In this document: positions 1-11,880 of the stretch, piece after piece
How the letters are laid out: the number at the start of each line of letters is the position of its first letter
Position numbering within the stretch: the stretch's first letter is position 1
DNA from: Sipunculus nudus
Lineage: Eukaryota > Annelida > Sipuncula > Golfingiida > Sipunculidae
Assembly (NCBI GenBank): GCA_026874595.1
Contig: CM049308.1
Coordinates: 44,275,327 to 44,339,326, forward strand
Length of the DNA: 64,000 nt
Direction of reading: 5' to 3'
Made by a program: the position numbers and the translations under genes
Notes under the pieces: model-generated
The model's input: only the letters and a program-made list of their open reading frames with translations
Told to the model about the DNA's origin: nothing
The model's database searches: none

Positions 1-1250
1 TGTATGCGCCTGCTTATTACTACAGAGGAATTTGTTACATCAGCCTAAAATAGGGCATGTATATACATATCGGGTAGCTTTGTAGTGTACAAGACTGGTG
101 GCGCCACCTACAATAATTTTTGCACAGTGTATGTCCCTGCTTATTTCACAGGAGGGGTTTGACATATCAGTCTGACATTGGGCATATTTATATATCTCTT
201 CGTTGTATATAAGACTGGTGGTGCCAGCTACAATCAGCCTAAACAGGGTTTTGCGTATACTATGTTTTCAGTTGGACGCCAACGCTGCAGTCATCGCCGC
301 ATAGGTTTCTGGAGAACTCCTCCATAACCACTGGGCAGAATGTTTTAAAATTTGGAAATATGGTCGGTCACAGGTGAACTGCTGCCCCCTCAGTTTTGGT
401 TGACCTCTGAGCTTTCCTCTCTGCCCAGCATCCATTTGTGTGTCTGTTCCCACACATAAACCCACATATCTCAGGAACCGTTTGACCGATTGGGCCAAAA
501 TGTTGCATGTGTATAGATCTCACAAAGCTCTTCATCATAAGCAAAACTGGTGGTGCCACCTGCAACCATTTATGCACAGCGTCCATTTTGCAGGTTTATA
601 CATCCTGGCAGCTTTCTCGATTTTATGACAGGTGGCACCACCTATATTCACATTTACTCTGCAGACATCCAAGCTCAAATCTTGGAAACCGTTTGACCGA
701 TTTGGCAAAAATTTTGCATGTGTATAGATCTCACATAGCTCTTCACCATAGGCAAAAATGTGGCGCCACCTGCAACCATGTATGCACAGCGTCCATCTGT
801 TTATCTGCCTTGGGATAAAATCACTCATATCTCAGCAGTGGTTTGACTTATCCACCTGAAATTTTGCAGGTTTATACATCCTGGACAGCTCTCTTGAATT
901 TATGACAGGTGGCGCCACCTACATTCAGGTTTACTCTGCAGACATCCAAGCTCATATCTCGGGAACCATTTGACCAATTGAGCCAAAGTTTTGCATGTGT
1001 ATAGATATCACATGGCTCTTCATCATAGGCAAAACGGTTGGCGCCACCATCAACCACTTAGGCACAGCATCCATCTGTTTATCCGCCTTGGGATAAAATC
1101 ACTCATATCTCAGCAATGGTTTGACTTATCCACATGAAATTTTGTAGATTTATACATCCTAGACAATTTTCTCGTTTTTATGACAGGTGGCATCACCTAC
1201 ATTCACGTTTATGCTGCAGACATCAATGCTAATATGCAACACACCTCACT
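1..1250 (+). repeat. E-type tandem array with GGTGGCGCCACC palindromes
   Basis: Diverged tandem units of about 278 bp; the phrase around 'cacagcgtccatctgt' recurs near 788 and 1065. Each unit carries two copies of the palindrome GGTGGCGCCACC or near-matches (97, 631, 761, 908, 1037, 1190). The repeat is the same one that fills 57.9-60.4 kb. Short open frames here follow the repeat period and are not genes. The array is cut by the window start. Confidence 0.85.
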
Positions 1251-1445
1251 CTATTCCCCTTGCCACTTAATTCATGCCTCACTTCATCCGTCCCACTCTG
1301 CAGATACACATAGTCCCGTGTCGACTACCCATATTCTAGTTTTGAAATGTCCTAGTCTGAAACTTGCAGGTCCAAAACGTCCATTTTGCTGAAATCATAA
1401 TAACTAAGGTAGATATGCAGGACTTAGAGGATCAATATTAAACTG
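1190..1445 (+). repeat. 3' unique tail of an E-family element
   Basis: This non-repeated segment is clearly similar to 60,385-60,645, the tail of the complete E element, including the phrases 'caacacacctcactctattc' and 'gaaacttgcaggtccaaaa'. The similarity stops near 1445 before the E terminal hairpin, so this copy lost its 3' end where family-A sequence begins. Confidence 0.75.
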
Positions 1446-1469
1446 TATCTCCTTAAGCTGTGTTTCCAA

Positions 1470-1735
1470 AAAGCCAACTAATGATCATGGTAATAGTCCA
1501 GATCATTTGTTCACAAACTGCTCACATGCTTCAGTTTCAACATTAGGAAATACATGGTCAGGTCACAAAATATTATTTGCAACAATTTCTTGCTCATCAA
1601 TGCAAACCAATCATATAAACCAACCATGGCCTTTATTACCTCTTCCTCTTACACTTTATCTCCATATGATATTATTTTAGATTTTTACCTTCAAGGTCAA
1701 CTTCAGCTGAGCACAGTGACTCATGGGTCCCTTGT
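1470..1735 (+). mobile_element. Family-A 3' end fragment
   Basis: It begins near 'aaaaagccaactaatgatcatgg' and ends with TCAGCTGAGC (1703-1712), an imperfect GACTCATGGGTC hairpin and CCTTGTT. The same ~270-bp tail recurs at 5,745-6,014 and 6,118-6,357. No coding capacity. Confidence 0.7.
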
Positions 1736-1967
1736 TAATATGTTAATTCCTCTATATATTAACTATGTACATACGAGAAATTAGTTTAATATATTTTTTT
1801 TTCAATTCTTGAAGTAATTGGCCCAAATATAATGCACTTTGTAAAAATTCAGGAAATATATTTACTCCCTTATCTTGAGAATTTCTGAAGCTAGAGACTT
1901 TCTTTCAGGTATATAACTAAACTTAGTCAAGATTCAATTGTATACACAAAATTAGTTCTGAATTTTT

Positions 1968-4440
1968 AGCTCAGCTGACTATAAGTCATCTGAGCTATAG
2001 TTGTGGTCCATTGTCCGTCGTCCGTCCGTCTGTCTGTCCGTCTGTCCGTCCGGATGTCTGTCCGTAAGACTGGCACGTTTCGACACTGTTGGACCTACGA
2101 ATCTGAAATTCGGCATACTGTTAGATGTCCCCAAAATCTCCTACCATGCCGAAAGTTGGGTCAATAGGACTTCGTTCCTTCAAGATATTAAGGAAAAAAA
2201 CTCTGTTTTCCATAAAAAAAGCCATTGTTACACTTCAAGGCTGCCTAATATCAAAACCACTGATCTGTTTTTGATCGTATTTAGTATTCACATTCTTTCA
2301 TACATATTCTATGAACATACCAAAAATTAGGTCAGTATTGGGTATTATTTTGAAGTTATGGGCCAAAACATAATGCAATTTTTTTAAAAATCAGGAAATA
2401 TATTTACTCACCTAACATGAGAATTGCTGAACCTAGAGACTTTTTTTTTCAGGAATATAACTTTATATAATCAAGATTCAATTGTTTACCCAAAATTAGA
2501 TCTGAATTTTGCAAATTTTTCAAGTTATTAGCATAAATAAAAAAAACAATACCTAAAATTTTGTCCAACTTTGGCACTGTTGATTTAATTTTCACATCAT
2601 ATATATATAAGGATTTAATCTTTTAAAATCTGAAATTTCAAAGAAATTAATTGGAAAGAATAGCTTTTATTCATGTTTTCATACACCAAGTCAAGTGTTG
2701 TTTACATCTAGCCCACCTAGTTGTACAGCCTTCACTTGCATTATGTAACCCACCCCAGGCAGCTTGCCTTGGGTCAGCTTGGCCACCTACCAGCAGCCTT
2801 ACCCTCTGCCCTGCAATCCCCCCCCCCCCCCCAGATGGTGCATAAACTAGATGAATGTTATTATTTTCTGTATTTGATTCATTCTTATTCTAGGCTATGC
2901 TACATTTTAGATTTTGTATTGTACCACCAGGGTTACAATGATTAAAGTGTACATTTAATTGTGTCCACAAAGTGGTGTATTGCTGTGAAAGTGTGGATGT
3001 TCATGAGATAAGTAATTCCTTACCTCAGAAGAGTAAAAATTTCACCAGGTGTGAAATTGACTATTAATTCCAGTAATAAATTAAAACTGGGATAGTAATT
3101 AGCACAATGATATTGTTTGTCCGTCATTCAACCAACAGTATGTATACTTCATTTGAAAAGATGTTTTATTTTATCAAATTTACTGAATCCTTTATTTTAT
3201 TTCGGTGAATAAAATTAAGCATGTACTGAAAACTCCGATGTGCAAAACTTTTTAATAGTGTTTTAAGGAATATTCTTGTAGATGCCATGTTGTGGCATTA
3301 TTTTCTTTTAAATTCAGTTTAAACATTTATGATTTAAAAATAATAAAATATATGTGTATGCATAATATGACCCAATATGAGCTACACTCTGGATATATGA
3401 TGATTGCAACTTTTGCAACAATTCTAATATTTTAACTTATATTTTCAGGTTTTTTTTATTAAAAGTTTATAAAACCTGTAAATAAAAAATTGATTCAGAT
3501 AAAAACTTCTTAATGGAAAAAGTGGATATGCTTAAAAAAATAGGATTCTATATAAACTTAAATGCATTATTCCCTTGAAAGTGAAATAAAGGTATTAGTC
3601 CATTCTGTCCACTTGCCTGTCCATCTGTAAATTTTCATATGCATCACAGTATCTCAGAACTTTTATTGTTTTTCTTTATGACAGTCTTGTCAGAGTATTA
3701 GTTTGCAATCATGTATTTAGAACCTTACTATAACCTTTCCTCTTAGCTTTTCATATTCTGATATAAATGAAAAACATTACAATAGAATATTTCTACATCC
3801 ACCTTCTTGCTGCCCTCACTTTTCCCTTCTCTGAACCCCATCCCAAAGTCAGCCTCAGTAAGCAAGAACAAGATGAATCAGATATATTTATACTTTAATA
3901 TTTTGTATAAATATTCGTCCATAGGTACCTATGTACATGCCAGAAATTATGTCAATATTGTGTAATATGTAGACATAGTGGGCATCACAATAATGTACAT
4001 TGTCAAGACTGAAGAGATATTGTGTCATACAGTAACAAATTCATTAATCCCCTCATCAGCATAGTAAATCATAACATCATATTTGTCAAATTGAAACTTT
4101 GCAGACTTCCATACACTGTAGATCCTTCAACAAATAGCCTATTCATCATTCTACTACTGCTTATTACTGCTGTCATTGCATTCATATTTGCTCAGATAAA
4201 CCGCAATTTTCAACCCCTCCTTAATTAATATAAATAAATCACTATATTTTACTCTATAAATCCATAAGTCAGGTTATTTCATTTATTATTTACTCACATA
4301 TTACATTACATTCCTTAATAATAACCCAACATGTCCATAATATCCATAAGCTTTGTCAACTCAATATAGTATCACAATGGAGAAACATTTATGGTCCAAT
4401 CACAATCAGCTGAGCACCGTGACCCATGGATCCCTTGTTT
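1968..4440 (+). mobile_element. Family-A element, apparently full length (non-autonomous, Helentron/HINE-like)
   Basis: The 5' end is a 29-nt hairpin at 1968-1996 with arms AGCTCAG and CTGAGCT, preceded by a T run and followed by a GTCC/GTCT microsatellite (about 2017-2063). The 3' end has TCAGCTGAGC at 4406-4415, which is the exact inverse of GCTCAGCTGA at the head. It is followed by the small hairpin GACCCATGGATC and CCTTGTTT. The body is AT-rich and has no long open frame. It contains a C homopolymer at 2818-2832. The same body, split by an LTR retrotransposon, lies at 13,442-14,203 plus 31,037-32,140, so this copy acts as the empty-site reference. The class assignment is inference from end structure. 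Confidence 0.72.
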
Positions 4441-5089
4441 TTGAATATAAATAAAATTCATAAAACCAGGTACTTATTATCATTATTTAAATTTGTGGTA
4501 TTTGTTTATTCTGATTCTCAAGAACTTTGTTTGGCTGAAACTGAATAAATATGGTGCAGTACTTTGCAAATGTATTTGAATGCAAATATGAATATGTACT
4601 CCATCATTTCATGTATAAGGATAGGAATACAGGTAAAAATGAAAGTGTTTGATCACAAATGCATTCATGAATATATTCTATAATATTATTTATATAATCA
4701 TTTATTTCGAAAATATTATATAAAAATCTTTGATGAAAAAACTTGATACTGTTATTATTTTTAATTTAAATTATATTTGACATTATATTTGTTATTAATA
4801 TTTAATAAATAGTTTAACTTTTGAAATAATTCTGCTGCAATGTAGGTAAAGTTTTATGGCCAAGTCAAAACCTGTGTGATTATAGCTCACCATTTCCAAC
4901 TGTATATAATATTAATGACATCAATCCTCTTCCCTGTCTCCAAGGATATTATCAAAATCTTACATAGCTTGAGTTAAAAACCATCAACTCATAATAGAGC
5001 TTTTATTACCTCACAAAAATAGCCTTTGCCTACCTCCTCTTCCAAATCATATTTTGTGATCATATATAACAGCTGAGCGCCGTGACCCA
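4441..5089 (+). repeat. Family-A 3' portion (second subtype)
   Basis: AT-rich sequence similar to 25,996-26,650, sharing phrases such as 'ataaaaccaggtactta' and 'tctgtgtgattatag', and ending in CAGCTGAGCGCCGTGACCC near 5071-5089. The usual GGGTC half of the 3' hairpin is lost, so the end is decayed. Confidence 0.6.
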
Positions 5090-5744
5090 AATTTTCTTTT
5101 AAATGATTTTAACAAATTAAGATATAATTAAACCCATCAGTATGTATAAATTTATGAAATATGAAGCAAATTATGGATAAATAAAGGCCCAATTTAAAAT
5201 TGTAAATTCTAAATCAAGTATTATTTTTTTATATATTGTTTTGCAAATTTAAAAGATATATTTTTGTTGTAAAAAATAAATATACATTTGTATGCATGAT
5301 GTGGTGTTATCTGATTGAGATTTATAATGATCCAATTTAGAATTATGAATAAACTTTTATATAGAAATATAGATTATATTGGAAATGTATATAAATATAA
5401 ACTTAAATAAAAAAATGATTTGAAAATAAAACGAGGATCTAATTCAAACATTTATTCATTATTTTCCTGCCACAGCAGAATTGGAGATCAGGCTTTGTTT
5501 GCCCTGTATGTATATGCAGAAGTGTTGTTAATCCAACCATTTCCCCCCCCCCCCCCCCCCCCCCCCCCCAAGCTGCCATTGATTCCTCTGCACCTGTGCA
5601 CTGGGACATTAGTTTTTAATTGGAAATATGTAAGATCTATTTTAAAAAAATAGTTGGATTAGAAAAAATTAAGATCTGATTGAAACATATTCTTTCCTCA
5701 GTGCAGTTTAACAAATGTGTAAACTACTGAACTGTGAACAGTTT
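5090..5744. other. AT-rich gap with a poly-C tract
   Basis: I see no gene or recognisable element here. The only landmark is an uninterrupted run of about 27 C at 5543-5569. The local open frame running through the C tract (5420-5653) is an artefact of the proline codons. Confidence 0.6.
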
Positions 5745-6014
5745 ATCAAAAAGCCAACCAATGATCATGGTATTAATATTCATCTGATGGTCACAAACCA
5801 CTCACATGCTTCACTTTTAACATGAGGAAATGCATGGTTTGGTCACAAAATATCATTTGAAACAATTTCTTACTTATCAATAAACCAGTCATGTCAACAA
5901 GCCATGGCCTATATTACCTTTCCTCCTAGACTTTGTCTCCAAATGATATTATTTTAGATGTTTTACCTTCAAGGTCAACTTCAGCTGAGCACAGTGACCC
6001 ATGGGTCCCTTGTT
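5745..6014 (+). mobile_element. Family-A 3' end fragment
   Basis: It starts at 'aaaaagccaaccaatgatcatgg' and ends TCAGCTGAGC (5981-5990), GACCCATGGGTC (5996-6007), CCTTG. It is the closest relative in the window of the fragment at 1470-1735. Confidence 0.7.
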
Positions 6015-6117
6015 ATTGTTTGGACTGTATTTTCTTAACTGTGCTGTATTACAGCTGTTTCTACTCCAGTTTACAAAACTTTACTTGAGACAGTAAATTC
6101 AGAAATTAATATCCTTT

Positions 6118-6357
6118 TAAATAATAACCAATCATCATGGTAATAGTATAGCTCTTACGTTTATAATCTGCTCACATGGTTTATTTAGTAAACACATAAT
6201 TGCATCAACTCATCACTCAACAATCCAAATTAGTCCTATCAATGATGGCCTATATCATTTCTTTCTCTCAGACTTTTTTTCTCAATTTGTTATTATGTAA
6301 GATTTTTACCTTTAAGGTCAGCTTCAGCAGAGCACCGTGACCCATGGTTCCCTTGTT
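6118..6357 (+). mobile_element. Family-A 3' end fragment
   Basis: A more diverged version of the same tail, with a mutated inverse arm (TCAGCAGAGC), CCCATGG and CCTTGTTTTTT. The T run followed by CAG forms a plausible splice acceptor for the segment that starts at about 6360. Confidence 0.6.
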
Positions 6358-6359
6358 TT

Positions 6360-6665
6360 TTCAGAGCTTTAATGGCAGCAACCGGCCACCAAAACTGATG
6401 TGTGATCCAGCAGTGTTCTCTTTTCGGTCTATCAGCATGGCGTACAACCCACTTACACCTGTTGAAGAGCCAACTGTAGCCTTCTGACCACCTTGGAGAT
6501 CTGATGGAGCATCATTTAACAAGAAGCACGCTATCATCCTGATGGTGGAGGACATGATGGAGCAGCTCAGTACCACCCACCACATGTATCATCACTATAA
6601 GCAGAACTGTCTGGTCATTGTTTCTGTCTCTGGGAAGTATACTCAGTTAAACTGTGTGTATGGAC
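6360..6665 (+). pseudogene. Coding-like segment, possible orphan exon, unrecognised
   Basis: Base composition rises abruptly above the AT-rich neighbours right after 'ttttttcag', which reads as a splice acceptor. The frame that begins SFNGSNRPPKLMCDPAVFSF stays open for about 40 codons to a TGA near 6485. Another open stretch follows to about 6660. The opposite strand is also open for 74 codons (6361-6585), so strand choice is uncertain. I recognise no domain. It could be a decayed host exon, a captured gene fragment or a chance compositional island. No partner exons were found nearby. Confidence 0.25.
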
Positions 6666-7885
6666 TGCTGTAAGCTTTTGTTTGCATATATATCAAGAGA
6701 CAGATTGTTAGTTTTTTCTTTTTTTTATTAGAACTGAGGAACAGTTGTGAAATGAAAATGCTCTGAACAAAAAAAGTGCTTTGTTCCAGAATTGTGAATG
6801 TAATATGAAGAAATTGGAGGGGCTCACCTCTGTGAGTCTTGCTCCATATACCGAAGTCGGACTGTGCTACATTCCTTGTTATGTTATCAACAGTCACTAC
6901 TGTAAGGGCTGTGTTCATCAGAATACTGTTATTGTCAAGGAATTTATGAAATGTCAGTATTGCACAAATTTCTGTTGTGTGATTGACTGGGGAGCTTTTT
7001 GCAAGATCATCTTATCCAGTTTTGCGGTGAGGCCAGTCAGGAAGTAAGAGTTCAACATAATTGTTGAAAAAAGAGCAGTAGGGTAGCAAATAGTGCAAAG
7101 TGCCAGCTAAGAAGAATTACAGTTTGTATAAAAATATAGATTATTCATAAATTTTGTCTCAGCATTGTGATACCTGAAAATATTTTATCTTGTGAGAAAT
7201 GTCTTGCCAGTGTTAGCTTTCAGTGTAAGAGATATTTTTTATTAGCAGGTATTTGCTACATGCTGAATACAGAGTATTCATATCATACAGCCTCGGTTAC
7301 CAGAGAGGCATTGTATATATGCTGACTGAGAGTCCACCTTCAATTTTTAATACTCATAAAATAAAAAAATTCAGTCTTTTTTGGGCAAGATGAACCTCAT
7401 TTAATGGTCAGTTATAAAATTTCATCATGTCATGGACAGGGTTTCAAAATTGAAAGGGACGTTGATGTTTTTATTAAAATTGAATAATAAACTATGTAAC
7501 TGCTGCTTGACCACTTAGTATCTGGGCTGCTTTCGGCAGTCAGTTTAAAAATTTTGATTTGGATTTGATAATGGATATTAATATTGCATTCAGATTCTGT
7601 AGTCCATACTCTGGGGAAGACGTTTTCCGTCCCATCATCTGTCTTCTGCACCCATTCTTGAGAACAAGATAACTTTTGAAGCACTGTATTCTTTCAACAA
7701 AACTTGTGTTTGAGTGGAGGCCTATCTCCTTTTAAATGGCAGCAGGGAAGAATGATTTTAGAGTTAGAAGGTCAAAATCTGAATGTAGTTCAGCAGGTTT
7801 GTATGAGGGTTGGAGTGTACCAACTTTTAAATGGCAGCTGCAAGGGTATTAATATAGGGGGCATGGGGGTATATATACCTCCATT
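6666..7885. other. Unassigned sequence
   Basis: No known element is visible. A cysteine-rich plus-strand frame of 88 codons (6781-7047, including CQYC and FCC) is the only coding-like item, and I cannot connect it to a family. A short duplicated phrase 'cttttaaatggcagc' occurs near 7730 and 7829. Confidence 0.4.
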
Positions 7886-7887
7886 TT

Positions 7888-8508
7888 TTGCTCAGCTGAC
7901 TGAAGTCAACTGAGGTATAGGAATGGCGCTTTATTGGTTGTCCATCCGAGTGTCTGGCTGTACGTTAGCAGGGCACAAATCATAACTGCTGGTCCTAGAA
8001 ACTTCTAAGTGAATATCCAGGGAGGGCAATAAAAAATCATCTTTGAAACCTGAAATTAGGTCACTGTGACCTATATCCTCTGAGCAATGTGGCTTGAAAG
8101 TACCCCCTAGAATAATAAAAATTTGATACAAAACCTCCAATATCTTAATAATTGTATCCCCAGACAAAGTCAGGATACTATGGTTTCGAGTCAGTCCCAT
8201 AGTGCTGCCGCAGAAAAATCTTGTGAGCGAGGTAACTCAAAAATTATACCACTTATCTTTTTCAAACTTTACATTTTTATAGATATGTGAGAGAGGACAA
8301 AGCCTATTTCAATTAGGGTCATGACCTTTGTTAGGAGAGTGACATTGACCTTGAATAAGTCAATTTTTGCTGAAAATAACACAGATTTTTAAATATCTTA
8401 AGAAAGCTTGCATGGATTGGTCCAAAAATCAAGGTGACGGAAGATCTTGGATAGCCTTGTGATATGCTGAAACCTGGTGGCTCCACCTATTATCCTTTTC
8501 TTGTTTTT
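7888..8508 (+). repeat. Degenerate A-like head followed by a B-like head
   Basis: GCTCAGCTGACTGAAGTCAACTGAGG at 7890-7915 is a decayed form of the A hairpin. At 8154 a B head begins (GTATCCCCAGACAAAG, with the paired arm GGATAC). The stretch ends at the next A-like head. No coding sequence. Confidence 0.55.
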
Positions 8509-8849
8509 AGCTCAGCTGACTGTAAGTCTGTACAGGTATGGCGCTATGTCCATGGGCCGTCTGGCAGTCCGGCTGTTCGCAGGGCACAAATTTTGTAACC
8601 GCTGACCCTAGAAGCCTATATCTTAAAATCGAGGGAGGTAAAAAAAAATTCTCCTTGGAAACCTGAAATTAGGTCACTGCGACCTATATCATCCAAGCTA
8701 TGGGGCTTGAAAGTACCCCCCAGAATTTGATACAAAACCTCCAATATCTTGATAATTAATGCATGGATTGTCATGAATCTTGCCTTGAATATTGACCATG
8801 ACTAATTTTGTTAGTTCCCGACAAAGTGGTGGCGCCACCTGTAATTTTT
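8509..8849 (+). repeat. Degenerate A-like head with GGTGGCGCCACC
   Basis: AGCTCAGCTGACTGTAAG at 8509 opens a second diverged copy of the sequence seen from 7890, sharing phrases such as 'cctgaaattaggtcactg' and 'agtacccc'. It ends with GGTGGCGCCACC at 8829-8840. No gene. Confidence 0.5.
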
Positions 8850-9843
8850 AGCAAACCTGTGAGCTTATGCAATGGTGGTGCGTCGTCCATCATGCGGCGT
8901 CTGTACGTTTACCATAGCTATCTCAAAAATGGCAGGAGCTAGCATCGCCAAATTTAAAAAAAAAAATAATCAGTCATCTGAAAAACTCCATCCGATTTTG
9001 TTTTTTTTTTTCTAACTGCATTGTTTTAGATTTTATAGGGAAAAAGCTAAAAAAGCTTTAAAAATCTTCTCCGACGAAACTGTCCAGCCAAATTGTCCAA
9101 TATTTCACAGAAATGATCCCTGGAACAATCTCTCAAGGTTGTTCGAATGGTTCCAGTTCAGAGATTTTTGGCCGAGTTACAGGAGGTTGAACTTTGTAAT
9201 CTGTCCAAAAAAAACGTATTAAAATTTCAATCTCAGAAATGCCTGGAGCTATCATCACCAAATTTTATGCCAATGTTGGTCACATAGGTCATATTTGAAA
9301 TTGAGGTATGGTGGCGCCACCTGCATCAGCCTTTTTTGTACGGGATCATCAGTGCCTGTATCACACTGAGGGCTACAAAAAACTTCTTCTCTGAAACCAT
9401 ATGGCCAAAATGTTTAATATTGCACAGAAATGATCCTAGGGTAGTGCTTTCTGAAGTTCAGTGATGGGAAGCTGAATTTAGTCATATGCCATAACAGCCC
9501 ATTTTAGCTCAGTGGCTACAAAGATCTTCTTCTCAAAAACCACTAGGCCAAATTCTTAAATCTCACACATTAATTATTCTCAGATGTTGATAATTCAAGT
9601 TTGTTCAAATGGTTTTGGTTCAGTGCTATTTTGCTGAGATACTGTAAGCTGAACTTAGCCAGTTTGCTGTATCTTACTATATGATTTTAAACCTGCGAAA
9701 TGTTGAAAATTTCAACTGATGCCACTGAAGCCAGTTTATTAAATATTTTACAAGAAAAATCCCTACAATAATTCTTATAATAATTGTCATTAATGGTTCC
9801 ACATGAATGATTTTTGTCTGAATTATGGAGATTGAATTGAGTC
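8850..9843 (+). mobile_element. E-family element head, 3' side displaced
   Basis: AGCAAACCTGTGAGCTTATGC at 8850 matches the head of the complete E element at 57,176. The next ~450 bp also match (for example 'gatccctggaa' and 'tggccgagttacagg'). GGTGGCGCCACC sits at 9310-9321. The copy is interrupted by the B element at 9847 in the region that follows 'ttgagtcat'. Confidence 0.65.
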
Positions 9844-10479
9844 ATTGTATCCCAAGACAAAATCGGGATACTATGGTTTTACGGCAGTCCCACTGCCACC
9901 GCCGCCGCAGAAAAACCTTGTGAACTAAAAAAATATTTCACTGATCTTTTTCAAACTTTACATTTGTATAGATATAGGTAAGGGGACGAAGCCTATTTAA
10001 AATGGGGTCATGACCTATGCTATGAGAGTGACCTTGACCTTGAATAGGTCCAGTTTTGCTGAAAATAACACAAATTCTTAAATATCTCAAGTAAGCTTGC
10101 ATGGACTGGTCCAAAAATCAAGGTGACCGAAGATCTTGGATAGCCTTGTGATACTGGTGGTGCCACCTATTATCCTTTTCTTGTTTTTACGCCTTTTAAT
10201 AACCCCTTAATTGCCACTTGACAGTACTGTAAGCCTTATAAAAACTAATGGACAGATTTCTTTCATATTATGAACATGTAGAGAGATGGGTTATGGGATG
10301 AGGTCTATTTACATTTGGGTCCTGACCTTTACCATGAGAGTAGCCTTGACCTTTAATGTGTCCATAATTGGTGAAAATCACACACCTCTGATGATATCTC
10401 CAGTGTTGATAGCCATATGGATTTCAAACGTGACTTCTGTATGGCCCACCACTAAAGTAAGAACCCTATAGGTTCTGGG

Positions 10480-11400
10480 TCATGAGGTCAAAGGTCAAGG
10501 TCACTGGACTCGCATCTTAAAAGATACTGTGGATGCATTTTAAGCCAAACTTTCATCCCAGGTCTTCCATCTTGAATATTTATAGCTCACTTGCCAATAG
10601 TGGGTGATCCATATCAATTTTGGGGTCGAAAGGTCAAGGCCACAGGAGCTATCTGTCAAAAAATTAGTTTCTGGATGATAATTCCTGCTTTTATTGATGA
10701 ATTGATTTCAAACTTTACTTATATATGTCCCATTGAAAAAGCAAGACTCCAATTGATTTTGGGGTCATGAGGTCAAATGTCACGGTCAAAGGACATCTTT
10801 AAAAAGATTGTGGATGCATTTTCAGCCAAACATTTCATCTCAGACCTTTCATCTTGCACATATAGTTCATCTGCCAATAGAGGAAGACCCCTATCAAATT
10901 TTAGGTCACAAGGTCAAATGTGAAGGTCACAGGAGCCATCTGTCCAAAAATTAGTTTCTGGATGATAATTCCTTCTTTTATTGATGTATGGATTTCAAAC
11001 TTGACTTGTATATGACCCATTGGAAAAGAAAGACCCGAATTGATTTTTGGGTCATGAGGTCAAATGTCAAAGTCACAGGACACATCTTTAAAAAGATGTT
11101 GATGCATTTTCAGCCAAACATTTTATCTCAGATCTTTCATCTTGCACATATAGTTCACCTGCCAAGAGAGGAAGAACCCTATCAATTTTGAGGTCACAAG
11201 GTCAAAGGTAAAGGTCACAGGAGCCATCTGTCCAAAAATAAGTTTCTGGATGATAATTCCTGCTTTTATTGATGTATAGATTTCAAACTTGACTTGTATA
11301 TGTCCCATTGGAAAAGCAAGACCCCAATTGATTTTGGGGTCATGAGGTCAAAGGTCAAGGTCACAGCACCAGCATCTTCAAAATTATTGTGGATTGATAG
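10480..11400 (+). repeat. ~287-bp tandem repeat inside the B element
   Basis: The phrase 'agtttctggatgataattcc' recurs at about 10,664, 10,951 and 11,239, giving spacings of 287-288 bp. Each unit contains 'gaggtca..aaggtcacagg' strings. A further decayed unit appears near 13,410. Confidence 0.8.
11345..11363 (+). promoter_or_regulatory. Triple AGGTCA half-sites (DR1-like)
   Basis: AGGTCA occurs at 11,345, 11,352 and 11,358. The first pair is a direct repeat with one-base spacing (DR1, the RXR/HNF4/COUP-TF type). The last forms TCAAGGTCA, the extended half-site bound by ERR/SF-1-type receptors. The identical arrangement occurs at 10,485-10,503. Motif identity is direct; binding is inference. 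Confidence 0.45.
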
Positions 11401-11520
11401 ATGGAAGAAACAATAATTGCTTGCCAAGTGTCAGTATATGCTGCTAAAAATGGGGGCCTATTCTTAAAGGGGGGGGGGTACTATGTCTGGGGATACTCTT
11501 GCACCGCAAGAAATGTCTAG

Positions 11521-11880
11521 TTTTACTGTATATGTTACAGTGCCAGGATTGGAAGAAGTGCATCCAGGTATAGGTCAAGAGTTCACTCAGTGCATTAGCT
11601 GTATTCTATTTATAGCTTTGGCAGACTGTTACTGCATCATATTTGGCACCAAAGTTCAGCCTGAATCAATTAATAGCTTTGGCATTGCAAACTGTGTCAG
11701 ATTATGCACAAGGGCAAGAGTTCACTCAGTGCAGTAGCTTGAGGCAGCAATTTGTCACAGTTCACCCGGGGGCCACTGCCTTACTCACCTAAGCCTTGTC
11801 AGACCAGTGCATCAAAATCTGGGGAAGTTTAATGTATTGGACTGATATTTTGACCTATGCGTCTTTGATGGTATTCTCAT
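11521..11880. other. Short unassigned segment with an imperfect direct repeat
   Basis: No gene recognised. The phrase 'agagttcactcagtgca' occurs near 11,579 and 11,720, giving one imperfect ~141-bp direct repeat. Beyond 11,880 E-type array sequence resumes. Confidence 0.5.

Larger units (their letters stand above)
9847..11520 (+). mobile_element. Family-B element, complete (non-autonomous, Helentron/HINE-like)
   Basis: The 5' hairpin has arms GTATCCC (9847) and GGGATAC (ending 9871). Near the 3' end TGTCTGGGGATAC (11,484-11,496) is the inverse of the family head GTATCCCCAGACA. The end is a hairpin CTTGC-ACC-GCAAG (11,498-11,510) and then CTAG at 11,517-11,520, followed by TTTT. The interior holds a ~287-bp tandem repeat and many AGGTCA half-sites. 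No open frame of interest. Confidence 0.72.

Noticed and set aside
1968-1996. TAGCTCAGCTGAC looks like a tRNA D-arm/A box, suggesting a SINE
   Set aside because: No B box follows at tRNA spacing, no poly(A) tail or target duplication is seen, and the string is the arm of a hairpin that recurs inverted at the 3' end.
5420-5653. 77-codon frame with a proline run
   Set aside because: It depends on the C homopolymer at 5543-5569, which codes for proline in any frame; no other support.
11483-11737. 84-codon frame across the B element's 3' end
   Set aside because: It starts inside the terminal inverse arm of the B element and crosses the element boundary; no family resemblance.
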